DNA of 64,000 nucleotides, taken from NCBI GenBank assembly GCA_949317995.1, contig OX439050.1, positions 19,918,061 through 19,982,060 of the forward strand, read 5' to 3'. This DNA comes from Acholoe squamosa (Eukaryota; Annelida; Polychaeta; Phyllodocida; Polynoidae). The notes below the pieces were generated by a model. The model searched no databases and was not told the origin of the DNA. It was given only the letters and a program-made list of their open reading frames with translations. Positions within the stretch are counted from its first letter, which is position 1; every line of letters begins with the position of its first letter. The position numbers and the translations under genes were made by a program. Below, piece after piece: positions 44,301 to 54,665 of the stretch.

Positions 44301-45536
44301 CTGACCGTGTTAAGGTCGTCATAGACAAGAAAGGATTTGATGCTGTTGACCCAACCAAAGTCGACTACCTGATGGGTTTGTATATTTTGCTATAAACATT
44401 TTGATTTAGCATATATCCTGTGGCAGATATTCCCTAGTGATCGATTTCATGCATAGAGTGGTCTATTGATTTACTTCTGTCCAACAGTAGGCATTAGTGT
44501 ACAGAAAAGAAGAAAGAAAAGTGGCATCCCTTACTAAGATACTGTAATTTGAAAAGTACAGTGAGGCCTCGATAATCTGTCCCTTGAGAGTCCGTCATAC
44601 ATGGGGTCCGGCCAGGCTGTGGCTAGCACATTACTATACAATAGCTTCAATACAAGAGTTTTGAGATATGACCAATATTTGTCTGCAACAGGGATGGGCG
44701 GAGTATCAATGTCTCACTGTATATGCTTTCTTTTACTAAGCCAGAAGCCAGATATAGAGAGAACTAAACAACCATAGTGTACGAGGTGTGGATCGGCCAC
44801 CGATGACACCAGGAAGTTTAGTTCTCTATTAAATTTTATTTTATGCTCTTGGAAGGTTTAATTAAATGAAAATTAACTAAATCCGTTACCGTAGCTACCT
44901 GTATGAGTGGCGGTCTGCCATTTTGAATGTTTACATGCACCCAAAACGAGGCTGCAGTACTGGATTGGCAGCAGTACCGGATCAGCACATGTTACGCCAC
45001 TTGGGGTGTGCGGATCGGCGGTTCAACATTAACTCTATCGGAAGAAGTTATTTGCATAAAATAAACCACACCCCCAACCTGGTTTTGCTTTGACTTGGAC
45101 AGAAGAATATGCAATTATTGAGTATTCCACACAGTTAAAGTATGTTCAAACCAGTTTTCCTGGAAATATTATATAGTCTTGTTAGGCATGCCTTAAACTG
45201 TTATAAATGTAGAATTATTTCCAACTCTGTCTGTTTTATGATTAGGTCTGTTTGAGAGGGGCCACATGCAATATGAAGTTGATCGAGCAGAGGACCAGCT
45301 CGGAGAGCCTAGTCTTGCTGAAATGACAGAGAAGGCCATCCAGGTGCTGCAGAAGAACCAGGACGGCTACGTGCTTGTGGTTGAAGGTAGGCCATTTTAT
45401 CGATGCAATGTTATTGTCATATCCCTCTAAGGGAGTGGTCATTATTTATCAACAACGGGAGTTGGTGAGTTTTCATGTGGACTTGCGAAAATTCCTCAGA
45501 CCTTGGAAATGTTCACACCTCTTTGACCTATAGTAT

Positions 45537-45570
<34 letters not shown>

Positions 45571-47755
45571 TTGCTAAGTATAGGCCATAAATGTTATGCT
45601 AAATTTGGCCATACCCCCCCCCCATCAAGAGGGATCAGAGGTTTGTGAATACGCCCCCACTCAGGAGGGGTGAAACGTTGGTAAAAAATGAAAAATGACC
45701 ACTCCCTACATGGTGTATTGATGCATTGCGACTACCCACTTGGCAAAAAACGTTTTTGAACGTTTGTTTTAACCAATTTTCAACCAAATAACCAATAGGG
45801 AAACCAATAAAAACGTTTTTTACGTAAAAAAAAAGTGTTTTTATGCCAAGTGGGTATCGGTCCCCATGATGCATGAATACAGCCTTGAAAAACAACCTGA
45901 AGAACTGGTTTGAGCCTGGGGGTATGAGATACTCCAAACAGGTGGTCATGATGCGCCAATTCAATGCTTGGAAGTAGACGCATCATCTCTGAATTAGTGC
46001 ATTATAGGGACTATGGAATACCAACCTGGAGCTATTATGCAGCCCTTAATGGGTTAACATTACTTGTTTTCCAGACAAACCTCCGCAATGTGAATAATGT
46101 ATTCATCTACAACATTTTATTTATGTTTATTCATACAGAGTTCCATAATTCACTTTGTTGCTTCATAATTCCCAATCATTGCAGTTATATCACGTGGTTA
46201 TATCTGAAATTACAGGATTTAAACAAACAATATTTCTTAAATTGAATTATATAGGTGGGAGAATTGACCATGGCCACCATGCCAACAAGGCTTACAAGTC
46301 CCTAACAGAAGTACTCGCTTTCTCGGATGCTGTTAATAAGGCCATGTCCATGACAAGCCGGGAGGACACCCTGCTCGTAGTGACAGCAGATCACTCCCAT
46401 GTCTTCACCCTAGCCGGATACCAGTCCCCTAACAGTGATATATTAGGTATGTTGCCTATACTAATGTTTAGTACCTAGTGCCTTATTTAACTGCCGTGGT
46501 CTTAAACAAGAAAAATGTGGCAAGGACCACGGATAGGAGTTGCCACTTCATCACTAGCCACTGCTGGTGATGTCACTGAGACAGCATGATGTCATTGACA
46601 TCATAGGTGACGTCATAGGGAGAAAACCGAAAACATTATGGAGTTTCTATGGTCGCTACGCTCCCGGCTGCTGACACAGCTTGCAACTCCAAAAAAGTAC
46701 CGGTGTCAACTAAGCCCCGGGGATAACAGGGCATTAAGACCAATCTTAAACACTAATAGCTGTATTTGATTCAACTCCAGTCTCATTAAGGGCTGGGGGT
46801 ATAGATCGAGGTACTGAGATGTATAAGCCCCCTGGTGCTTAAACAGGCTAGCACTGTGTCATTTCCACTCCATGCAGAAATATTATTTTGAAATTCCACA
46901 TTTCACATTACCTTAATGATGCATGCCCTCCTAGCTAATAAATACTCTTCCTTTTGCAGGGTTAGTAAGGGGGATTAAGCCTGGAACTATGGATGAGCTG
47001 GACGAGCCAAAGTTAGGTTCTGATGGCCTACCCTACCTGTCCCTGTCCTATGGTAATGGGCCTGGCTACTATTATCATAGAGCCGACAGTAACAAGGTAT
47101 CCCTACCTGGCAGAAAAGACCTCACAGTTGATGATACAACTGGCAAACTTAGTAAGTATATCAAATAAGCTTACAATTTGTTGTAGATAATCAATAAAAA
47201 AATGGATATAAATTCACCTATGCCAGTGCCTTTATGATAAATGTAAAACATAAAAAAAAATCACCTTTAGTAGGGTATATTCATTGTTCAACCCCATCTG
47301 GAAAAGAATACCTTGTTATTCCAATACACATACAATTACAGTCTAGGAATTTAAGGGAGATTTCTGGCATATTTTGGGTACCATTCATTTTATATTCTAT
47401 TACCATATACTATTTTGATATCAGCTAAACTTTCTTATTTTCCTAATGTACAGGAGATAAGGACTACCGACAGGATTCTGCATTCCCCAGGAAGTATGAA
47501 ACGCATGGCGGTGAGGAGGTAGCTATATATGGCTATGGTCCCCAGGCAGGGCTCTTCCATGGCACCAAAGAGCAGAACTTCATAGCGCACGCTGTAATGT
47601 ATGCCCTGGATATAACCCCTGCTTATGATGCCTGTCAAACAAGGACCAACAGGCCTGCAGCATACAGTACTGGAGGCAGTGCTTCTGTGGGCGCCTGGAG
47701 AGGGGGAATGGCAATAGGGGTGCTTTTGACACTACTGGTGCACAGATTTTATTAA
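41375..47755 (+). CDS. ALPL-like: Alkaline phosphatase, GPI-anchored, ten exons
   Basis: Exons: 41375-41453, 41810-42051, 42430-42604, 43123-43292, 43529-43633, 44267-44375, 45246-45386, 46255-46446, 46960-47151, 47454-47755. All junctions are GT/AG with matching phases, and the sum is 1707 nt (568 residues). The protein hydrolyses phosphate monoesters at the cell surface. It has a signal peptide in exon 1 ([19 protein letters not shown]), zinc/magnesium ligands in FLGDGMG, the nucleophilic Ser in [32 protein letters not shown], and the last zinc His in [12 protein letters not shown]-terminal small-residue stretch and hydrophobic end ([12 protein letters not shown]) fit a GPI-anchor signal. 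All catalytic residues are present and no stop interrupts it, so it should be functional. Start chosen: the only Met before the signal peptide, with a good donor 79 bases on. Confidence 0.95.
43314..43350. repeat. 37-bp palindrome in alkaline phosphatase intron 4
   Basis: AATAAAAACG ... TTTTAACGTTAAAA ... CGTTTTTATT is almost perfectly self-complementary. Its AACGTT-rich make-up resembles the elements at 45733 and 54666. Confidence 0.75.
43699..43786. mobile_element. MITE, GGGAGTGGTCATT family, 88-bp copy in intron 5
   Basis: It has the same ends as 33898-34214 and TTA on both sides (43696-43698 and 43787-43789). The interior is reduced to C-runs. Confidence 0.85.
44755..44829. mobile_element. 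75-bp foldback element in intron 6
   Basis: The ends TAGAGAGAACTAAAC and GTTTAGTTCTCTA are reverse complements, with TA at the edges. The TA-GAGAG start recalls the element inside the P450 gene at 57047. Confidence 0.6.
45431..45706. mobile_element. MITE, GGGAGTGGTCATT family, copy in intron 7
   Basis: Both ends are present. The flanks are TAA on the left and TAC on the right (one mismatch). The interior includes a TTG microsatellite (45537-45570). Confidence 0.8.
45733..45856. mobile_element. Short inverted-repeat element in intron 7
   Basis: The terminal repeat TACCCACTTGGCA and its perfect reverse complement close an AACGTTTTT-rich interior. If TA is the target duplication, the element proper is 45735-45854. 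Confidence 0.75.
46500..46700 (+). repeat. Dispersed repeat in intron 8, copy 1
   Basis: The block from GTGGCAAGGACCACGG through GATGTCACTGAGACAGCATG to GAGAAAACCGAAAACATTATG recurs in inverted sense in the 3' UTR at about 47845-48000. The two copies differ by small changes only. Confidence 0.75.
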
Positions 47756-47844
47756 CTTGAATCTAATTTTGGAGTTGGGGGATTTAAGAAATATTTCTGG
47801 TTTTGAAGAACAAAGGCTATTGCAATCATTATACACTTCATTTT

Positions 47845-48125
47845 TTGGAGTTGCTTGCCACGCAGCGGCTGGGAGCATAACGCATAATGTTTTCGGTTTT
47901 CTCCCTGTCACCTATGACATCATTGGCACCTATGACATCATTGGTAACATCATGCTGCCTCAGTGACGTCACCCGCAGTGGCTAGCGATGTTGCCATGAT
48001 CTATGAGCACCTGGGCGGTTTTTCACGACGATACGGTATGCACCCCCCCCCCCCCGAGAGCTCAAGATAAATGTGGCTAGGACCACAGAGAGGAGTGGCA
48101 ACTCCTTTCCGTGGTCCTTGCCACA
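47845..48125 (-). repeat. Dispersed repeat in the 3' UTR, inverted copy 2
   Basis: It matches the reverse complement of 46500-46700 (CATAATGTTTTCGGTTTTCTC, then CATGCTGCCTCAGTGACGTC). It is followed by a hairpin with GTGGCTAGGACCACAGAGAGG and its complement CCGTGGTCCTTGCCAC (48073-48123). Confidence 0.75.
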
Positions 48126-48334
48126 TTAAAAATGATAATATTGTACACCGATGTATATCTTATCAGTTTTGTATCTACTTTTTTTTTATATTTTATGTAG
48201 GTCTAGTCAATGAGATGTTCGTGAGTTAACAAAATGTAAGAGATCCTAGTCACAATATTGATGAATTTAAATGGAGCCTAAGCGATTGCTTAATTCTTTT
48301 CCATGCTACCACTTTTGTATGATCGTGATTTGAC

Positions 48335-48340
48335 AATAAA
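48335..48340 (+). terminator. Polyadenylation signal of the alkaline phosphatase gene
   Basis: AATAAA lies 580 bases after the stop and is followed by an A-run at 48356-48366. It is the best candidate for the mRNA 3' end. Confidence 0.65.
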
Positions 48341-48704
48341 CACTTTTTTCAAACCTCAAAAAAAATCCAGAAGTACAGAAATAAAGATCTTTATATTGGA
48401 CTATTTCATATTATTATCAGCAGAGATACAATGGTACACAGAGATAAGGTACTAAGGTAGCATGTCCATCCCTGATATGCCACCCCTGCTGCCACTGGGT
48501 GTTTAGTTGTGCAAATATTTACTAGGTGGCAGCACTCAATAAAAACGATTTCTAATTCCCACCCCTCCCTTTTAACTTTGTGATAATTTATAAAGGTTTT
48601 CAAACTATAGATCTACAGCTTTAATATGCTTTTTGAATCAATCACTCTGACAATTATAGCAGGCCAAAACGTTTCTCTCCAGAAGACCATTGTCAGAGAA
48701 AAGT

Positions 48705-50300
48705 GCAGGAAACCGATGACGGCGGTCTAGCTAGTCCTGAGGACTAAGGCGTCTGCCGCGTCCGCACTGACGCAAATACGCGGACTCTACGCAGAGCTTC
48801 CGGTGGTGAGCGTAGGTGCGCGGGCGTAGTGGTAGTCCTCAGGACTATAGCTAATAATGCGATGCTTAAGTCTAATGCTGCTAGTAGCTAGTAATATGTA
48901 AGCTAGTAAGCATAGTCCTAAGGACTAAGGCCTAGTCCCCAGGACTAAGAATATGAGGATATTGTCCTAGGGACTAATTGCACATTCCCATGAATTACCT
49001 TGCAAGCCACATGACTTTGTAAAAGATTGTGCTGTTAGTCTCCAGGACTAAGCTTTCTGCCCCCTGGGGACTAATTCATAGACTCAGGGACTACTTGTTC
49101 AGTCCTGAGGACTACAAAAACATTTGCCTAGTCCTTGGGACTAATGCATGTGGTTCTGAGGACTAATTCATTGATTGATGTCTAATGTAATTGTGACTAG
49201 GGATGTAGTCCCCAGGACTTCAAATTTAGTCCTGAGGACTACTTTTTAGTCCCCATGATTGCTCTGTGTAGTCTCAGGGACTAAAGATACAGTCCTGGGG
49301 ACCAAGGACTGTGTCTCTAGTCCCAAGGACAATGTTCTAGTCCCCAGGACTGTATCTTTAGTCCCTGGGACTGCACACTGAAGGTAGGCCTATGGTCCTA
49401 AAGCATAGTCCTTGTGTTTAGACCCTACATCCCACCTACCCCTTGAGACTTGGCAGATATAGATAGTCCTCGGGACTAAGACCTAGTCCTCAGGACCGGC
49501 TGGACTGAAATAGTAGTCCCTGGGACTATGTCTCTAGTCCCCAGGACTACATCTTTAGTCCTGAGGACCAGGCAGCTACATCTTTAGCCCTCAGGACTTA
49601 ACAGTTAGTCCCAGGGACTGAACCTTGTACCAGGGTATAGATATGGAAAAGGCTGCGTTGATCAATTTCTAGTCTTCAGAACCATTCTTCTAGCCCGAGG
49701 ACTATACACTTTAAGTCCTTAGGACTAAAGTTGTAGGCCTCAGGACTAACGTCCAATCACCAGGAATGTCTCTAGTCACTAGCACTAGGTCACTAGCACT
49801 AGATGTGTAGTCCTCAGGGCTAAAATATCATCCTGAGGACTATAATCTTTAGTCCTCAGGACTAAGTTTTTAGTCCCAGGGACTATGTCTTTCTAGCACC
49901 GAGGGCTGTTCCGCGTACCCATGTGGTCGTAAAAATAAAACGTAAGGCCTTAGTCCCAAGGATTGTCCCTGGGACTACACATTAGTCCCAGGGACTAAAG
50001 ATAGAGTCCTAGGGACTAGATTATAGTCCTTGGGACTTAGACCCTGGCTCATAATCATCCAAGAGTAGCGAATAGTCATGGGGCCCTGGGGATGAGATTC
50101 ATAGTCCAAGGGACCACCTGTTTAGTCCTGAGGACTAAACTGTAGAACGGCGAGTAAAGGCGCGTTCTAGTCCCCAGGACTAGATGTCGGCGCGTGGCTG
50201 CTGCTGGCCGCTGCAGCGTACGCGGCAAACAGGGCCAGCGCGGACGCGGCAGATGCCTTAGTCCTCAGGACTAGCTAGACCGCCGTCATCGGTATCCTGC
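48705..50300. mobile_element. 1.6-kb element made of a dispersed AGTCC-GGACT palindrome array
   Basis: The ends are 61-bp inverted repeats (48705-48765 and 50240-50300) with about two mismatches, starting GCAGGA and including GATGACGGCGGTCTAGCTAG. The nine bases GAGAAAAGT occur directly on both sides, a perfect 9-bp target duplication as in Mutator-like elements. The interior holds about 45 copies of a 14-15 bp self-complementary motif of the form TAGTCCYNRGGACTA, spaced irregularly (roughly 10-60 bases), sometimes with one or two changes. There is no ORF. A duplication this clean means recent movement, so the element is non-autonomous and needs a transposase from elsewhere. Confidence 0.85.
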
Positions 50301-50899
50301 GAGAAAAGTCAGGGTTAGAAGAAGACTGACCCAGTCCGTGCGCCATGTGGGACAGTTTTTCTTTGCTGCTTATAATTTTGTATCAGAATAGTTCAAAAAA
50401 GGTCAAAGAAGATATGATTCACTTCCTCAGCTACTTTCACTTGGAAGTCCTCGTGTCTCTTCAGGGTCACAGCAAAATGAATAATCTTGATTGGTACCAT
50501 TTCAATAGCATCATCAAAATTAGATCATCTCATCCCCGAATTTTACCTCTCCCTCATCTCTCATCTTCCTAGTTCATAGACAGGGTATGTCTGTTTCCCA
50601 CTCCTCTTATCCAGAATTCTATCCTTTCTATTTTCACCTAATTGCCCTTCATTAATTGATAACTGTTCTTTTTTAAATGTTATTTTTCATTGTGACCATC
50701 TAAGTGTCAGAGGCACACTCTTCTCATCCCAATAATTCCTTTTTCCATGCAAGATAATTTCACACAGAGTAATTACTCTGGGGAATCTGTTTGTTTACTT
50801 TCATATAAATAAAAAGATTTAAGAACTGAATCATGTTATTGCAATATTGAAATAGAAAAGGGGAACCGATAATAATGCAGTGGTCAGTGAATACGTCTC

Positions 50900-50970
50900 T
50901 GGAGACACCGGGATTCAAACCCGGGTCTCTCGCTTGCAAGTCGAGTGCTCTACCGCTGAGCTACATCCCC
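50900..50970 (-). tRNA. tRNA-Ala (anticodon TGC)
   Basis: On the - strand it reads GGGGATGTAGCTCAGCGG ... with D-arm GCTC/GAGC, anticodon loop CTTGCAA (anticodon TGC, Ala) and T-arm CCGGG-TTTGAAT-CCCGG. The acceptor stem includes several G-T pairs, and the discriminator base is A. The A and B box promoters (TAGCTCAGCGG, GGTTTGAATCC) are present. One mismatch (A-G) lies at the base of the anticodon stem. The nearest T-run downstream is about 40 bases away, so it may be a real gene, a pseudogene or the head of a SINE. Confidence 0.8.
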
Positions 50971-51120
50971 TGGCCTGACATACCCTGTCACCAACACGGC
51001 CCCACTGACATTTCCACCTTCCAACTACCCTGGATCGGTATGGTATACATAGGGGGAGTGACACAATCAAGTGAACAGTCCCTCTGAAGGCTCTGCGCAC
51101 CCGACGGGGGAACGAACCCC

Positions 51121-52248
51121 ATGAGACATATATTTATGAGTTTTATATAGTATAAGCGATTTATATCTTACATTGTTAATTACAGTACGTAGGTACATGT
51201 TAAACTTCAATTCTGAGTCTAAGGTAACACCAAGGTATTTGTAAGAAGCTACATTCATGAGCACTTTGTTATTTATAACAATGTTAGGTTTTCTCAGATT
51301 TTTCAGTTTTACAGATGAGGCAAAGGTCATAATTTTTGTTTTATTTTCATTCATCGTTAGTTTGTTACTTGTGGCCCAAGAATAAACTTATTTAGAGCAT
51401 TTTCCAATTGGATTTGTAGGTCATCTATATCATTGCCTGATACATATAGAACTGAATCATCTGCGTATAGCAAAGTTTTATGGGTATCATTTACAGAGAT
51501 ACAATCATTAATATATGACAGGAAAAATAAAGGACCTAAGATTGACCCTTGAGGTACTCCACATGATAAATTTTTAAAACCTGATCTTGTATGGTTTGCA
51601 ATTGAACACTGTTGCCTTTTCGATAGGTAATTTTCTATCATCGTCAAGTTTCTATTTCTTATACCATATTGTTCAAGTTTGGCTAAAAGGATATTATAAT
51701 TCAAAAGCTTTTTTAATATCAATGAAAGCAGCTAGGGTAATATTGTTTTGGTTCCTATTTCTTAATATATCATCAACAAGAACTGTTATGGTGTCCAAAG
51801 TAGATTTGTATTTTTGATAACCTCCTTGAAATTTTGATAATATATTGTTGGTAATTAAATGAGAGCTGATTTTTGTATGTATAAGACGTTCAAGTATTTT
51901 GCCAGTCACAGGTAGTACATTGATAGGTCTCAGATTTGATACATTTGAAGGATCTCCACCTTTGGGTAGGGGAGTGACCGTAGCAATTTTCCAGCTATCA
52001 GGTATGGCTCCAGTACGAGTAATGAGGTTAATAATTTTGGTAACCTAGTGATAGCCAATTTAAAAATGTTGGTAGGTAAGTGTTCAATAGAAGATGATTT
52101 AGATACATCGATATCGTTTAGACATTTAATAATTTCTTCATCGGTAAATGACATATCTGGCATATCCATATCACATCTTTGCCCTTTAAATTGAAATTCT
52201 GCATCATGTAGTCTAGCAAGACGAGGTCCGATATCAGCAAAGAAATTA
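51121..52248 (-). pseudogene. LINE ORF2 reverse transcriptase, broken
   Basis: The frames, read in order, begin with a linker typical of LINE RT (NFFADIGPRLA, then FTDEEIIKCLNDIDVSKSSS). There follow TGKILERLIHTKI, AAFIDIKKAFE (first catalytic Asp), CGVPQGSILGPLFF, the catalytic box LLYADDS, and the thumb motif SYKYLGVTLDSELKF. At least three frame changes or stops occur (near 52050, 51900-51950, 51700 and 51360). The 3' part after the thumb, including the 3' UTR, is gone at about 51121. Confidence 0.88.
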
Positions 52249-53578
52249 TCAATTAGAAATTATTTCATTGATGATCTTATCTCGTACTCTGGTTAGGATG
52301 AACCCCAGCAGATTTTCTCCTTTTAAGTTGTCTCTTTTACATAGGTTAGCCTGTCCAAAATGGTATTTGACGCCCCAAATCGGATGAAAACTAGCTTCAT
52401 ATAGGGTTAAGCCTTGCGTGGTAATTATGTAGTCTCTCATGTAGCCTTCAGAGAATTTTGAAGAGATGATTTCCTCCATGATGGACTCTGCTTCTTTATT
52501 CCATTCAGGTGTGGGTTTGACTTTTTTTCCTCGTACATCTCTGTGGGATTGTCCATCTGCAAGATTTTGTCGGCAGTGTCAGGTTGTTTGCAGGTACGAG
52601 CTTTAGTAGCTTGGTAGGCCTGTTCAGCACTGTTGTATTCTACCCCCCAGTATTTAAGCTTACAGTCATATAGGTTGGAGAGAATGTGGTGTTTAGATTT
52701 GAACATTAAGCCATCAGGTGTAGTTGCCTCCATAGCCTTTTGCATGGTTAGGTCCTGGTATGGCATTTGACATAGTTGGGAAGGATATATCGTCAAAAAT
52801 CTTTGCCTAAGCTGTACATTGTAATTCTGTTTCTTCGCCAGGTAGTACATCGCACGGAGGTCATTGAACTCTTTCTGCTCGGTTTCATTCAGCTCATCTC
52901 CTACTGACACATACTTGTATAGTATTTTACCTTTCAGATGTTTCAGATTCTTCATAATCTTCGATTTAGTGTAGATATTTCGGAAAATGACTCGTACTTG
53001 TCTGTGTTTTGGTTTGTTTACTCCTTGGTGGTCGCCAACTTGGATCGGAGTTTCCGGCCCCTCGCGACTGCAAGTTTCTACACATTCAATCCCTTGATTA
53101 AATTTGATATCTCTTAGAAATTGTGCAATCTTTACCGAGATGTCCTCCTCCTTACTCTCTTCAAGACCTTTTATTATTAGAATTTTCTTTTTAATTTCCT
53201 GGTCCATTTTATCGAACTTCTTTGTGTGCTGGAGGAGTAGATTCGTCTGGGATTTGACACTGTCACTTTGGATTTTAATGGCGTCTCCAGTCTCTGTGAT
53301 TGTTTTTGACATGGCTTCCATAGTTCCTTCAGACGAGGTGAGTCTTCCTTGGATACTGTCAAGGGTTTCATTTATATTAGCTGTCATTTGGTTTATACCA
53401 TCAATTGATTCTTTAATCTCATCGATGTTGGATTGCATTTGCGTCTGGGTAACCTCCACTGACAGCAGTATTTATCCATGGAGTTGACAGTGGCAATAAC
53501 CTCCTTTAGAGAAGCTTCTTGTGGTATTAAATCCATTGTCTTCTTCTTGCTTCTGGATCTAGGTCCTTGATTTGCCAT
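52249..53578 (-). pseudogene. LINE ORF1: coiled coil, RRM-like domain and NADAR domain
   Basis: ATG at 53578 starts a basic leader. A frame change at about 53460 joins the main frame (53459-52437). First comes a long coiled coil (about 53450-53200, NINETLDSIQGRL ... SDSVKSQTNLLLQHTKKFDKM). Next is an RRM-like part as in L1 ORF1 (KKKILIIKGLEESKEEDISV, then RQVRVIFRNIYTKSKIMKNL). After that is a NADAR/YbiA-like domain from about 52730: FKSKHHILSNLYDCKLKYWG, EYNSAEQAYQATKA. A further shift at about 52540 leads to its second half (52479-52249): EGYMRDYIITTQGLTLYEAS, FHPIWGVKYHFG, KGENLLGFILTRVRDKI. NADAR domains act on ADP-ribose or riboflavin-type N-glycosides. Their role in an ORF1 is unknown to me. 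Confidence 0.8.
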
Positions 53579-53650
53579 GATAATTGTAGTGTAATACTTT
53601 ATAAGTTGTTTCTCAAGTTTTCATACGTATATCAGTCCTAGATCATAGAT

Positions 53651-54665
53651 AATTTTGGAAAATAAGGTCCGCCCCGGTAACGCGCCGCTCCTAACCCAAT
53701 GCCGCCATCTTGTAAAGGTTAAAATTGCTTATCAGTAAAACAAAGGATTTGTTAAAGACTATCCACCAGGTATCATCAATCAAGATGTTGAATTATGTTA
53801 CCTGACCTCTGGAGGTAACAGCAAAAGATTCTATGGCTGAGGCCCTTCACATCATAGTGCAGAATCAATGTGATGTTTAGAAAATCAGCATATCATGGAA
53901 AGCTCTATAAATGTCAAAATAACGGTGGTTTTCAATGACAATCGACACAATAAGACTTTAACAGTCCAACTTGATATAATATTTAACAAAATACACCTAT
54001 TAGATTAATAAGGTATTGAAGGAACAAATAGAAAACAGACAAACACCTTTTTCATGGGTATTCAATATACTCACATATCCGCAATGTTGGACCTGTGATG
54101 TTGTAATAAACCAAGAGCAACCTAGCTCATGGGTTTTAAATAATACTAATATGAGGCATTGCACTTGCTTTTTAAATGGCAGGGCTTTGTTGTGGGTCCT
54201 TAAACCCACTGTAGAGGTTGGACTAGCCATTTTAATCAAATCAAAAGAATTGCCCTGAAACCTTACTTATAAGCCACACCCTGAGCCACCTCTTTGACTA
54301 GTTAAGTTGTCATTTGGGTTTAAGCCCGTTTTTAAACTTGCACCAGAATTTATAAATAATTCATGAATGGCAGTTAGAATGCCTCCTGAATGTCCTAAGG
54401 AACTTAGTCAAAATTCAGGCAAGTGGGGACATTGTCCTAATGGCTAGTCATAAAATCCGTCTTTACCTCATTTCACTGTCCTACTTTTCTTTATGATAAA
54501 TACACAGCGACAGATTATACAGTGTACAGCTCTATAGTCTACACCAGCAGTCTACAGGGTAACATATCAGTGTCTGGTATAATGTGTGACAAAACTACCA
54601 TATTGCCTGCCCTGTGTAGCAAAGGTATATACATCCTAGAGTTGATCCAACATCACCCGTGGACA
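53651..54665. other. No recognised gene
   Basis: Non-coding. It may include LINE 5' UTR near 53580-53700. Confidence 0.5.

Larger units (their letters stand above)
51121..53650 (-). mobile_element. LINE (non-LTR retrotransposon) with NADAR-bearing ORF1, truncated
   Basis: On the - strand an ORF1 (53578-52249) is followed directly by RT-domain sequence (52248-51121). The endonuclease that normally precedes RT is missing, and RT is cut shortly after the thumb. The order and lack of LTRs fit a non-LTR element of the CR1/Jockey/L2-like group. Several frame changes show decay. Confidence 0.85.

Noticed and set aside
48705-50300. CRISPR array
   Set aside because: The repeated motif is short and palindromic with irregular spacing, and the setting is animal DNA; no cas genes.
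54000-54258. Overlapping ORFs on both strands
   Set aside because: Mutually antisense, no homology, ordinary AT-rich DNA.
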